Shown here in pieces: positions 53,441-61,258 of a stretch of 64,000 nt of DNA (the stretch's first letter is position 1; each line of letters begins with the position of its first letter). Under the pieces are notes generated by a model that made no database searches, had not been told where the DNA came from, and saw nothing but the letters and a program-made list of their open reading frames with translations. Made by a program: the position numbers and the translations under genes. The stretch is from CBDFLD01 sp965249005 (GTDB taxonomy: Bacteria > Acidobacteriota > UBA6911), in assembly GCA_965249005.1 (NCBI GenBank), contig CBDFLD010000023.1:744001-808000 (forward strand). Reading direction: 5' to 3'.

Positions 53441-53471
53441 GGGCGCGCGCGAAGGGTTACTGTTCGCGCCC
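53441..53471 (+). promoter_or_regulatory. GC-rich hairpin in front of the rpsU ribosome binding site
   Basis: Two mutually exclusive 7-bp stems are possible: GGGCGCG (53441-53447) with CGCGCCC (53465-53471), or GCGCGAA (53447-53453) with TTCGCGC (53463-53469). The right arm ends five bases before GAGGAGG. A perfect TTGACA lies just upstream (53434-53439), but the base set 17 bases further on (TTACTG) is a poor -10. Confidence 0.5.
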
Positions 53472-53488
53472 TAGAGGAGGGATGAGAT

Positions 53489-53689
53489 TTGGCCGAAGTT
53501 TATGTCAACGATGGCGAATCGCTCGAGAGTGCGTTGAGGCGATTCAAGCGAAGGGTACAGCAGGAAGACATAATCAAGGATGCGAAGAAACACGCCTTCT
53601 ACCTGAAGCCGGGTGAAAAAAAACGCATCAAGCAAGCGCTGGCCCGAAAGCGCGCCCGCAAGAAAATGCGCCATCTTCGACAACGCTGA
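53489..53689 (+). CDS. rpsU: 30S ribosomal protein S21
   Basis: A 66-residue basic ribosomal protein (VYVNDGESLESALRRFKRRV, then KKHAFYLKPGEKKRIKQALARKRARKK), slightly long for S21. It must start with TTG at 53489: the codon before is GAT and TGA stands in frame at 53483, while GAGGAGG is nine bases upstream. A hairpin precedes this ribosome binding site. A nucleoside phosphorylase gene follows at 71 bases. Confidence 0.95.
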   Translation: MAEVYVNDGESLESALRRFKRRVQQEDIIKDAKKHAFYLKPGEKKRIKQALARKRARKKMRHLRQR

Positions 53690-53760
53690 CTGGCCCACTC
53701 GCCTCGCCCGCCGTCGCCGTAGTGTGCTCTCCCGAAAAGAAATCCGAAAACGAAAACAAG

Positions 53761-54618
53761 ATGCAGGACATGCCGCAGGATATTCGTGCGAAGGTCGAGC
53801 AGACAGTTTCGGCGATACGAGCCAGGCACGACGAATCACCGCGGGTCGGAGTGATTCTTGGTTCAGGGCTGGGATCCGTAGTGGATCATCTGCGTCCAAG
53901 CACGCGATTGTCGTTCACCGAGCTTCCTCACTTTCGTCAATCCACGGTCCCGGGGCATCCGGGTTTCTGTCTCCTCGGCTGTATGGCTGGAGTGCCGGCT
54001 GTCGTGCTACAGGGACGGGTTCACTACTACGAGGGGTATTCCATGGAGGAGGTTGTCTTCCCGGTGCGTGTGCTGGGTGCCCTGGGGGTCCGAGAATTGA
54101 TCGTGACCAATGCGTCTGGAGCCATAGACACGTCTATGCAGCCCGGGACGCTCATGCTGATCAAGGATCACATCAACTTGATGGGCACCAACCCGCTGAT
54201 CGGGAAGAACATTGACCAGTGGGGAGAGCGGTTTCCGGATATGACTCGCGCCTATGATCCCGACCTCAGGCAGCACGCCAGGGAGACCGCCGAGGCGAAT
54301 GGGATCCGGGTCTGCGAGGGGGTGTATGTTGCGGTGCCGGGCCCAAGTTTTGAAACTCCGGCAGAGATTCGGATGTTACGACAGACGGGCGCCGGCGCGG
54401 TCGGGATGTCGACCGTCCCGGAGGTGATTGTCGCCAATCACATGAATATCCGTGTACTGGGCCTATCGTGTGTGACCAATATGGCGGCTGGGATACGGCC
54501 TCAAAAACTGACTCATGACGAGGTGATAGAGGGCACCACTCGGTTTCGCGAGGCGCTGGCCACTGTGATCGAAGGAGTGATTCAGAGGCTGAGAATTCGA
54601 GGGGTTGGAACGGGGTGA
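53761..54618 (+). CDS. Purine nucleoside phosphorylase, trimeric type
   Basis: About 285 residues. It splits inosine and guanosine (or deoxy forms) with phosphate into base and pentose 1-phosphate. Motifs are VGVILGSGLGSVVDHL, the phosphate-site HFRQSTVPGHPG, LQGRVHYYEGYSMEEVVFPVRVL, VTNASGAI, GPSFETPAEIRMLRQTGAGAVGMSTVPEVI and LSCVTNMAAG with the base-binding Asn. The ATG at 53761 gives the usual N-terminus; a GTG at 53722 is in frame. It is convergent with hpt, so two purine-salvage genes are adjacent. Confidence 0.95.
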   Translation: MQDMPQDIRAKVEQTVSAIRARHDESPRVGVILGSGLGSVVDHLRPSTRLSFTELPHFRQSTVPGHPGFCLLGCMAGVPAVVLQGRVHYYEGYSMEEVVFPVRVLGALGVRELIVTNASGAIDTSMQPGTLMLIKDHINLMGTNPLIGKNIDQWGERFPDMTRAYDPDLRQHARETAEANGIRVCEGVYVAVPGPSFETPAEIRMLRQTGAGAVGMSTVPEVIVANHMNIRVLGLSCVTNMAAGIRPQKLTHDEVIEGTTRFREALATVIEGVIQRLRIRGVGTG

Positions 54619-54633
54619 AAGCCCGATCGGGAA

Positions 54634-55191
54634 TTATGAGACCGGGAGTGCCAGGGTCGCAATGTAGGGGAGATTTCGGTAGCGTTGATTGAAGTCGAGG
54701 CCATAGCCGACGACGAACTCGTCCGGTATCTCAAAACCCACGTAGTCGACCCGGATCCGGGTCTTTCGCCCCGATGCCTTCATCAGCAACGTCACCACCC
54801 TGACGGATTTCGGGCCGCGTGCTCGCAGATTCCGAAGGAGATAGCGCAACGTGACGCCTGAGTCGAGAATATCCTCGACCAGGAGAACGTCCTTTCCGTG
54901 CAGGCTCTCATCCAGGTCTTTGAGAATCCGGACTTCGCCGCTGCTCTCGGATCCTGAGCCGTAGCTGGCTACCGCCATGAAGTCGTAAGAAATTCCAAGA
55001 GGAATCGATCGGATCAGGTCCGCGTGAAATATGCCGGCACCCTTGAGAATTCCGATCACATGCGGATGCTTGCCTCGATAGTCTTCTGTTATCTGCGCGC
55101 CCAGCGACCGGACTCGATTTCGAATCGTCTTGGCATTCAGTAGGACCCTGCCCACTCTTTCCGGCGCATTCTCATACCAGCGAACAGCCAC
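54634..55191 (-). CDS. hpt: Hypoxanthine phosphoribosyltransferase
   Basis: About 185 residues. It converts hypoxanthine (and guanine) with PRPP to the nucleotide. Motifs are IGILKGAGIFHADLIR, YDFMAVASYGSG, the PRPP loop VLLVEDILDSGVTLRYLL and YVGFEIPDEFVVGYGLDFNQRYRNLPYI. No ATG fits; a GTG at 55191, with AAGGAG five bases upstream, gives MAVRWYENAPERVGRVLL and normal length. The open frame extends to 55524 but those residues are not conserved. Confidence 0.93.
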   Translation of the reverse strand: MAVRWYENAPERVGRVLLNAKTIRNRVRSLGAQITEDYRGKHPHVIGILKGAGIFHADLIRSIPLGISYDFMAVASYGSGSESSGEVRILKDLDESLHGKDVLLVEDILDSGVTLRYLLRNLRARGPKSVRVVTLLMKASGRKTRIRVDYVGFEIPDEFVVGYGLDFNQRYRNLPYIATLALPVS

Positions 55192-55306
55192 AGGCACTCC
55201 TTGTCGTAGAAACCGTTGCTGGGCGGAAGTAATACAAAACGGGGGTTCACACCATTGCACCCAGCAGGAAGGATCGCCCCCCCATGCAATGGAAGGATGA
55301 TATTCC

Positions 55307-55335
55307 TTGATGGCACAAAGCCAATCCGCTACAGT
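55307..55335 (+). promoter_or_regulatory. Possible promoter of ispG-aspS
   Basis: TTGATG (55307-55312) and TACAGT (55330-55335) with a 17-base spacer, four of six matches in each. Located in the 220-base gap between divergent hpt and ispG. Confidence 0.4.
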
Positions 55336-55411
55336 TTGGGGTTTCCACCAACAAGCCCGAAGCGATGTATGCGGAGGGCCATCGCGGTGAATTCTAGCAG
55401 GGCGTTTGGGT

Positions 55412-56644
55412 ATGGATCGAAGAAAATCGACACCCGTCTTGGTGGGGGGGGTCCAAGTTGGCGGAGAGGCTCCCCTCGTCGTGCAGTCGATGACCAATAC
55501 CGACACGGCTGACGTGGAAAGCACCGCACGGCAAGTGGCGGCGTTGGCGACAGCAGGTTCGGAACTGGTTCGCGTGACGGTAAATACCGGAGAGGCCGCA
55601 CGAGCCGTGCCCGAGATCGAGCAACGGCTCCAGGACCAAGGCGTAACCGTCCCGTTGATTGGAGATTTCCATTACAACGGACACATCCTTCTGACGGAGT
55701 ACCCGGAATGCGCGCGGGCGCTCGCCAAGTACCGGATCAACCCCGGAAACGTCGGTGTCGGCAAGCACCACGACGAGAACTTTCACCGGATGATTCAGGT
55801 TGCCATCGACAATGACAAACCCGTTCGGATTGGCGTCAATTGGGGATCCTTGGACCAGGTGCTTCTGACCCGCCTCATGGACGAAAACACCAGGACGTCC
55901 AAGCCGAAAGACGCAAGAGGCGTTCTCATCGAGGCCATGAAGCGGAGCGCTCTGGATTCGGCGGAAATGGCGATCGAATGTGGTCTGCCGCCGGATCGGA
56001 TCATTCTAAGTGCGAAGATGTCCTCTGTTGCGGACCTGGTCCAGGCATACCGGGAGCTGGCCAGTGACTGTGAGTTCGCCTTGCATCTGGGCCTGACCGA
56101 GGCCGGCATGGGCGCCAAAGGCGTGGTTGCGTCGACGGCCGGATTGGCCATTCTGCTCGAGGAAGGAATCGGGGATACGATTCGCGTCTCTCTTACGCCG
56201 CCTCCCGGGGGGGATCGATGCGAAGAGGTGCGAATAGCCCAACATGTGCTGCAGGCCATGGGAATTCGAAGCTTTGCACCGGAAGTCTCCGCCTGTCCAG
56301 GCTGTGGACGTACTACCTCCAGCTTCTTTCAGCAGATGGCGGAAGAGATTCAGACTTATCTGGACGAGCAGATGGAGCTCTGGAAGACAGAGTACCCCGG
56401 CGTGGAGGGGCTGAAGGTGGCGATCATGGGCTGTGTCGTCAATGGCCCCGGGGAATCGAAACACGCCCATATTGGAATCTCGCTTCCCGGGACCGGCGAG
56501 GAGCCAAAGGCACCCGTCTTTGTCGATGGCCGTTTGTTCCGAACGTTGCGCGGTGAAGGGATCGTACGGGAATTCATTGCGATCCTGGATCAGTATGTCC
56601 AGTCTCATTTTGCGCAATCCCCCTCCGAGGGTGTACCCATTTAA
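55412..56644 (+). CDS. ispG: 4-hydroxy-3-methylbut-2-enyl diphosphate synthase
   Basis: About 410 residues, the [4Fe-4S] enzyme of the non-mevalonate isoprenoid pathway. N-terminal TIM-barrel motifs are PLVVQSMTNTDTADVESTARQVAAL, IGDFHYNGHILL, KYRINPGNVG and RIGVNWGSLD. Cluster cysteines lie in SACPGCGRTTSSF and MGCVVNGPGES. ATG at 55412 was chosen; an in-frame TTG precedes it by two codons. aspS begins two bases after the stop. Confidence 0.96.
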   Translation: MDRRKSTPVLVGGVQVGGEAPLVVQSMTNTDTADVESTARQVAALATAGSELVRVTVNTGEAARAVPEIEQRLQDQGVTVPLIGDFHYNGHILLTEYPECARALAKYRINPGNVGVGKHHDENFHRMIQVAIDNDKPVRIGVNWGSLDQVLLTRLMDENTRTSKPKDARGVLIEAMKRSALDSAEMAIECGLPPDRIILSAKMSSVADLVQAYRELASDCEFALHLGLTEAGMGAKGVVASTAGLAILLEEGIGDTIRVSLTPPPGGDRCEEVRIAQHVLQAMGIRSFAPEVSACPGCGRTTSSFFQQMAEEIQTYLDEQMELWKTEYPGVEGLKVAIMGCVVNGPGESKHAHIGISLPGTGEEPKAPVFVDGRLFRTLRGEGIVREFIAILDQYVQSHFAQSPSEGVPI

Positions 56645-56646
56645 CC

Positions 56647-58407
56647 ATGCGAAACAGAACAGCGTGCGGTGAATTGCGGAAGTCAGACATCGGCCAGGAA
56701 GTCCGACTTGCGGGATGGGTGCATCGCCGTCGCGACCACGGCGGGGTCATCTTCATCGACTTGAGAGATCGTTCGGGTACGGTTCAAGTTACGGTGGAGC
56801 CTGAAATGGGGGACACCCATGAGACCGGAGAACGAGTTCGCGGTGAGTACGTTGTCTCCGTGCGTGGGAAGGTGCGGACTCGACCGAAAGATATGATCAA
56901 TCCCAATCTATCAACCGGCGAGATTGAAGTGCTGGCCGAAATGATAGCGATACTGAATCCGGCGAAGACTCCCCCCATTCCTATTGATGACGATGGATAC
57001 AAAACCGAAGAGAGTCGTCGTCTCAAGTATCGGTATCTCGACCTCCGGCGTGAGCGACTGCAGAAAAATGTTCTTCTGCGGCACAAGACGATCAAGTTCA
57101 TTCGGGACTATCTGGATCGCGAGGGATTTATCGAAATCGAAACCCCCATGATGATCAAATCGACACCTGAGGGGGCACGCGACTACGTGGTGCCGAGCCG
57201 GTTTCAGCCAGGGAAGTTCTTTGCGCTTCCCCAGAGCCCGCAACAGCTCAAGCAACTACTGATGGTTGCCGGATTCGAGCGCTACTTTCAAATTGCTCGC
57301 TGTATGCGTGACGAAGATCTGCGTGGCGACCGGCAACCGGAATTCACGCAGCTCGATCTGGAGATGTCCTTCGTGGACCAGGAGGAAGTGCTTGCGATCG
57401 TTGAGGGTCTCGTGAATGCGCTGGTCCCCGCCGTTGTCCCGCACAAGCGCATGATCTTGCCGTTTCCCAAGCTGACCTATGCGGAGGCGATGGATCGATA
57501 TGGAACGGACAAGCCCGACCTCCGATTCGGGATGGAGCTGACAGACATAACGGCGGCATTGAAGGGTTCGGACTTTCGGGTTTTCTCGGAAGCGATAGCG
57601 TCCGGGGGAGTCATCAAGGCAATCCTTGCGCCCGGGTGCGCCCGGTTCTCGCGCAAGGAAATCGACGAGCTGACCGCATTTGCACAATCTGCCGGTGGTC
57701 GAGGACTCGCCACGCTGACATGGACTTCCGACGGCTTCCGGGGGAATGTCTACAAGTATGTGAAACCGAACGAAGCACAAGAGATTGCCCGTAGACTCGG
57801 GGCCAGCGCCGGAGATCTGGCGTGTATCGTCGCAGACCAGCCGAAACCGGCGAACGCCGTCCTGGGAAGTCTTCGTCTCGAAATGGGGAGGCGACTCGAT
57901 CTCGTTCCTCAGGACTTACTGGCCTTTGCCTGGATTGTCGATTTTCCGATGTTCGAGTGGGACGAGACGGAAAAGAAATGGAATTCTCTTCATCATCCTT
58001 TCACCATGCCGAAAGATGAGCATTTGGACAAACTCGAGACGGATCCCGGCTCAGTTCTGAGCGCTGCCTACGATTTGGTTTGTAACGGTTACGAGCTCTC
58101 GAGCGGGAGCATTCGTATTCATCGGCGTGACGTCCAACAGAGGATCTTCAAGTGCCTGGGATTGAGCAAGGAGGAAGCGTACCGTCGCTTTGGGCATATG
58201 CTCGACGCGTTCGAATATGGCGCTCCACCCCATGGCGGCATGGCGCCCGGTATCGATCGACTGATCATGCTTCTTGCGGACGAGCCGAATATCCGCGAGG
58301 TCATTGCGTTTCCAAAGACTGCGAGCGCGAGCGATTTGATGTTCGATGCTCCGTCCTCGCTCGAGCCCGAACATCTGAGGGATCTACACCTTCGTGTGAT
58401 CGAGTAG
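56647..58407 (+). CDS. aspS: Aspartyl-tRNA synthetase, bacterial type
   Basis: A 586-residue class II synthetase. The anticodon-binding OB fold (VRLAGWVHRRRDHGGVIFIDLRDRSGTVQV) is followed by motif 2 (FQIARCMRDEDLRGDRQPEFTQLDLEMSF), a bacterial GAD insertion (about residues 290-420, after MDRYGTDKPDLRFGMEL) and motif 3 (GGMAPGIDRLIMLLADEPNIREVIAFPK). Whether it also charges tRNA-Asn cannot be read off, and gatCAB is not in the window. Co-transcribed with ispG. Confidence 0.96.
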   Translation: MRNRTACGELRKSDIGQEVRLAGWVHRRRDHGGVIFIDLRDRSGTVQVTVEPEMGDTHETGERVRGEYVVSVRGKVRTRPKDMINPNLSTGEIEVLAEMIAILNPAKTPPIPIDDDGYKTEESRRLKYRYLDLRRERLQKNVLLRHKTIKFIRDYLDREGFIEIETPMMIKSTPEGARDYVVPSRFQPGKFFALPQSPQQLKQLLMVAGFERYFQIARCMRDEDLRGDRQPEFTQLDLEMSFVDQEEVLAIVEGLVNALVPAVVPHKRMILPFPKLTYAEAMDRYGTDKPDLRFGMELTDITAALKGSDFRVFSEAIASGGVIKAILAPGCARFSRKEIDELTAFAQSAGGRGLATLTWTSDGFRGNVYKYVKPNEAQEIARRLGASAGDLACIVADQPKPANAVLGSLRLEMGRRLDLVPQDLLAFAWIVDFPMFEWDETEKKWNSLHHPFTMPKDEHLDKLETDPGSVLSAAYDLVCNGYELSSGSIRIHRRDVQQRIFKCLGLSKEEAYRRFGHMLDAFEYGAPPHGGMAPGIDRLIMLLADEPNIREVIAFPKTASASDLMFDAPSSLEPEHLRDLHLRVIE

Positions 58408-58442
58408 TCGCGCCTGGTCACAACCCCGTCGCCGCGAGACGC

Positions 58443-59261
58443 CTACGGTGCCTGTGAAGTTGCCAGCGAGACATTCCCTTTCTCGGTCTTGAGTCGAATG
58501 GGAGCGCCTCCGTCGCCGAGGGAAGCGGACAGGGACTTTCCGTTGCGGCGCGTCGTTATCGTCAAGGGAAGCCATTCGCCGTCTACGAGTTGTTCCGGGT
58601 AGTCGACTTTCATTTCCCCATCTCGAGTTTCCATTTGTATGGCGGCGTGATACTCCGCCGGTATGCGAATGTCTATTTGGCCGAAGTGGGTGAAGGCCGT
58701 TAGGCCGTGGCCTCGCCAGCGCTTTCCCGACAATTGGATCGCGAGGTCACCGGACTTGGTTACGACGGAGAAATACCCTTCGATCGATTCGACCGCGAGG
58801 CTGCCGCCGGCGAGGTCGACATCGAACCAACCGTTTACATTGCGTACCTCGAGATCGCCCTGGGCAAGCAGGATCTTGAAATCGGTCTTGTGCTTTGGAA
58901 CGTATATCGTACCGTTCACTTCGACTGCGGCTCCCGTTCCCGGCGGACCCAGTGTCTGCAGGGTTGCCGAGGTGTCTGTATATCGTACGCGAACGGTAAA
59001 CTGGTCGGCGATTTCGCGAGCTTCGGGGCGGTAGAAGATCTTCTCAGCCTCCATGGCCACGGTCGCTTTGTCCCAACCGAGAATCTTGAAACTCCCTGGC
59101 AAGCCGGCCTCCAGGGCAATCTTTCCCCCAGGGTAGAATTTGAAGGACTTTTCGAACTTCTCGACGTACGGAGAGACGGGTTGCGCCTCCGCTGGTACCT
59201 CCTGGGGTGGGTTGCCTTCGTAGAACCAAAGCAGGAATAGGATCAGTCCCGAAAAAAACAT
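58443..59261 (-). CDS. DUF4097-like beta-repeat envelope protein
   Basis: About 272 residues. A hydrophobic N-terminus (MFFSGLILFLLWFYEG) acts as signal or anchor. The rest is short beta repeats of the DUF4097 kind, where each turn carries 'G.l.v..v.G....v...G': VNGWFDVDLAGGSLAVESIEGYFSVVTKSGDLAIQL. The family folds as a right-handed beta-helix-like ladder; function unknown. The start 12 bases after the preceding gene's stop sets the ATG at 59261. Last gene of the six-to-seven gene envelope operon. Confidence 0.75.
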   Translation of the reverse strand: MFFSGLILFLLWFYEGNPPQEVPAEAQPVSPYVEKFEKSFKFYPGGKIALEAGLPGSFKILGWDKATVAMEAEKIFYRPEAREIADQFTVRVRYTDTSATLQTLGPPGTGAAVEVNGTIYVPKHKTDFKILLAQGDLEVRNVNGWFDVDLAGGSLAVESIEGYFSVVTKSGDLAIQLSGKRWRGHGLTAFTHFGQIDIRIPAEYHAAIQMETRDGEMKVDYPEQLVDGEWLPLTITTRRNGKSLSASLGDGGAPIRLKTEKGNVSLATSQAP

Positions 59262-59272
59262 AGTTCCCTCGT

Positions 59273-60198
59273 TTAGACGGCTGCAATCCAGGTCATCTGA
59301 TCGATGAGCCAGAAGCCGGTGAGGCAAAGCGTTGCTATCAATGTCCATACTGCCACTCGCGCAAGCGGCGATCTGCAGCGGCCCAGGATCGCGCCGCACA
59401 GATGATAGAGAATCCAGCATTCGAGAGCGAAGGGCGGAAACCCAAGGAAACCGAGGACGGGCATCTCGAACAATCTCCAGTAGTCAAGAAACGGCAGCGT
59501 GTAGACCCATTTCGAGGTGGCCCAGAAATTCCAGAGCTCCCACAGGAGCCCACATCCCAGACCGGCGATCATTAGACTCCAAATCCGCCATCGCTTTCCA
59601 GACTGCAGTGACAAGGAGAGGCTCTGGAGGCCGAAACGCTCAAGGAGCGGATCCAGAATAAATATCGGCCCGATCCACACGGTAGCGAAGAAGATTCTTG
59701 GCCAAAATAGGGGGGCAATACTCAGGAATATGCCAAGAGTGGTCAGGACTCTTGAGGGAGGAACCGGTATTTTCGCTGTTTGCGAAGTAATTTCCGAGGG
59801 AGCCTCGGCCTTGCCCTCGGAAAAAAAAGGGTCCCTAGAAGATCTGTGGTCACAAAAACCGCCGGCAAAACCGTCGCAAAAGAGAGGAAATAGCCAGGCC
59901 AACGAAGCCACCTTTCCGCCGGCAAGTCCTGGTAGCTCCAGTTGTTGATGGTGAGGTTGTAGCCTTCGAATAGGAGCCAAATAAGTACCGACAAAGGGAC
60001 CATTTGGGCGAAGAACTCGCCAAGACGACCGGTCAGTAATGACGTTCCTCTGAGTTTGAGTACGAGATTGTCGGCGACCAGTATGTAGGACCACCAGGCA
60101 AAGCAGTAAAACCAGGTAGGAAAAGGCTCGACACCTGCGTAAAGACCCAATCCGGAGCCGAACAGAATACCTAAACCCAACGCCCCATGAAGTCGCAT
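59273..60198 (-). pseudogene. Multi-pass membrane protein, frameshifted at an A8 tract
   Basis: Two overlapping frames form one protein. The first, from ATG at 60198, has about four transmembrane stretches (LGLGILFGSGLGLYAG; WFYCFAWWSYILVADNLVL; VPLSVLIWLLFEGYNLTI; YFLSFATVLPAVFVTTDLLGTLFF). It then runs into arginine-rich nonsense after the T run. The second, ending at 59273, continues SEGKAEAPSE and several more membrane segments to WLIDQMTWIAAV. One added T in the run (A8 at 59821-59828 on plus) joins them into about 308 residues. The family is not recognised. Possibly an assembly error, given the same defect in ald. Confidence 0.8.
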
Positions 60199-60312
60199 AA
60201 TCTCTCTTGTGCGCTGAGCACCGAGCTTCCTCGGGGGATGACCTATCGGGGCTCAGGTGGGGTCGTGCCGGGCTTGCCGTCTAGAAGCCGAGGGCGTAGC
60301 GGATGGCCGCAT

Positions 60313-61200
60313 TCACACCCAGCTGATCTTGAAGCCCCCGAATCCGGTCGCAACCTGTAGGGACACGCGATACTTTGCTTCCTCATAATTTGTGCTGTAA
60401 TGCAGAGAGTCCCGTTCAACGAAACCGTCGAGATGAATACCGCCCAGGAAGTTCTTTTCGGCATCGACAACCACCCCGATCTCACGCGGCATCTTCAGCG
60501 AAACGCCGCCCACCCCAATCCGGATCTTGATCTCAGCGTCGCGCTTCCACTCTCCGGTGAAATCCAGTGCGGCTCCGCCCACCCCCCCCTCAAATTCGAA
60601 GTTCCTGAAGTTCAGGTTGCCGAGACCGATGCTGCTCATGCTCCCCACACCGTTTTGGATCCGGATTCGCTCGCAGATCGCACGGTTGGGCTCAAAAGCG
60701 GTAATCCTTGCGTCGCCCACTCCCGTTTTCAAGTCCAAATGTTCGAGCTTGACTCGTGATAACGAGAGCACAGAACCGCCGACACCTGTGTCCACCCTGA
60801 GCCTCAGCGGAACTGTTTCTGCAAAACCTAGCCGCAGACGGTTTCGAGTGGGGTCAGCCCGTATTCCTATCTTTCCCGTGTTTTGGAGTTCGAAGAACAG
60901 TTCGCCACTGCCGCCGCCCTCGCCGGCGCGATAGTCGATCGTCGGTCGGTAGTTGGCCCTGTCGTATTGCAAATCCAATGTATAAAGACTCTCGTTTTGC
61001 TCGCTCGAGACTTCCAAGGTGCCAATCCCGAAACGGATCCTGGCCTCCAGACTCTTCTCGCCTTCAAGTGGCTGGCTTCGGTACAGGGTGTCCATCTGGG
61101 CCCGAGCCATCTCTTGCATGGCGCAGGAAAGCTGAGAAATGCTCAGCGCGAGCATCGCGAGCATTGTGATAGCAACCGTGCCGATCCGCGTGCGTTTCAT
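60313..61200 (-). CDS. Toast-rack/LiaF-like envelope lipoprotein
   Basis: A 295-residue protein with signal peptide and lipobox-like end (MLALSISQLSCAM; cysteine near 26). The mature part has the repeating 'GVG' beta ladders of the toast-rack (LiaF N-terminal/DUF2154) type: VDTGVGGSVLSLSRVKLEHLDLKTGVGDARITAF, GVGSMSSIGLGNLNF, EGGVGGAALDF, IRIGVGGVSLKMP. Such domains occur in envelope-stress sensors. It lies between the DUF4097/LiaF gene and the frameshifted membrane gene, all on one strand. Confidence 0.8.
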   Translation of the reverse strand: MKRTRIGTVAITMLAMLALSISQLSCAMQEMARAQMDTLYRSQPLEGEKSLEARIRFGIGTLEVSSEQNESLYTLDLQYDRANYRPTIDYRAGEGGGSGELFFELQNTGKIGIRADPTRNRLRLGFAETVPLRLRVDTGVGGSVLSLSRVKLEHLDLKTGVGDARITAFEPNRAICERIRIQNGVGSMSSIGLGNLNFRNFEFEGGVGGAALDFTGEWKRDAEIKIRIGVGGVSLKMPREIGVVVDAEKNFLGGIHLDGFVERDSLHYSTNYEEAKYRVSLQVATGFGGFKISWV

Positions 61201-61258
61201 GCCCGACGTACCCCTATTCGCAAATACGCAAACGCCTTCCTGATAGACGAGCGAAGTC

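Noticed and set aside
54622..54633. CCCGATCGGG palindrome between PNP and hpt stops as a terminator
   Set aside because: The stem leaves no loop and has no T tract on either side.
55192..55524. N-terminal extension of hpt
   Set aside because: The extra ~110 residues are rich in Pro, Trp and Cys, overlap the ispG 5' end and have no counterpart in the family.
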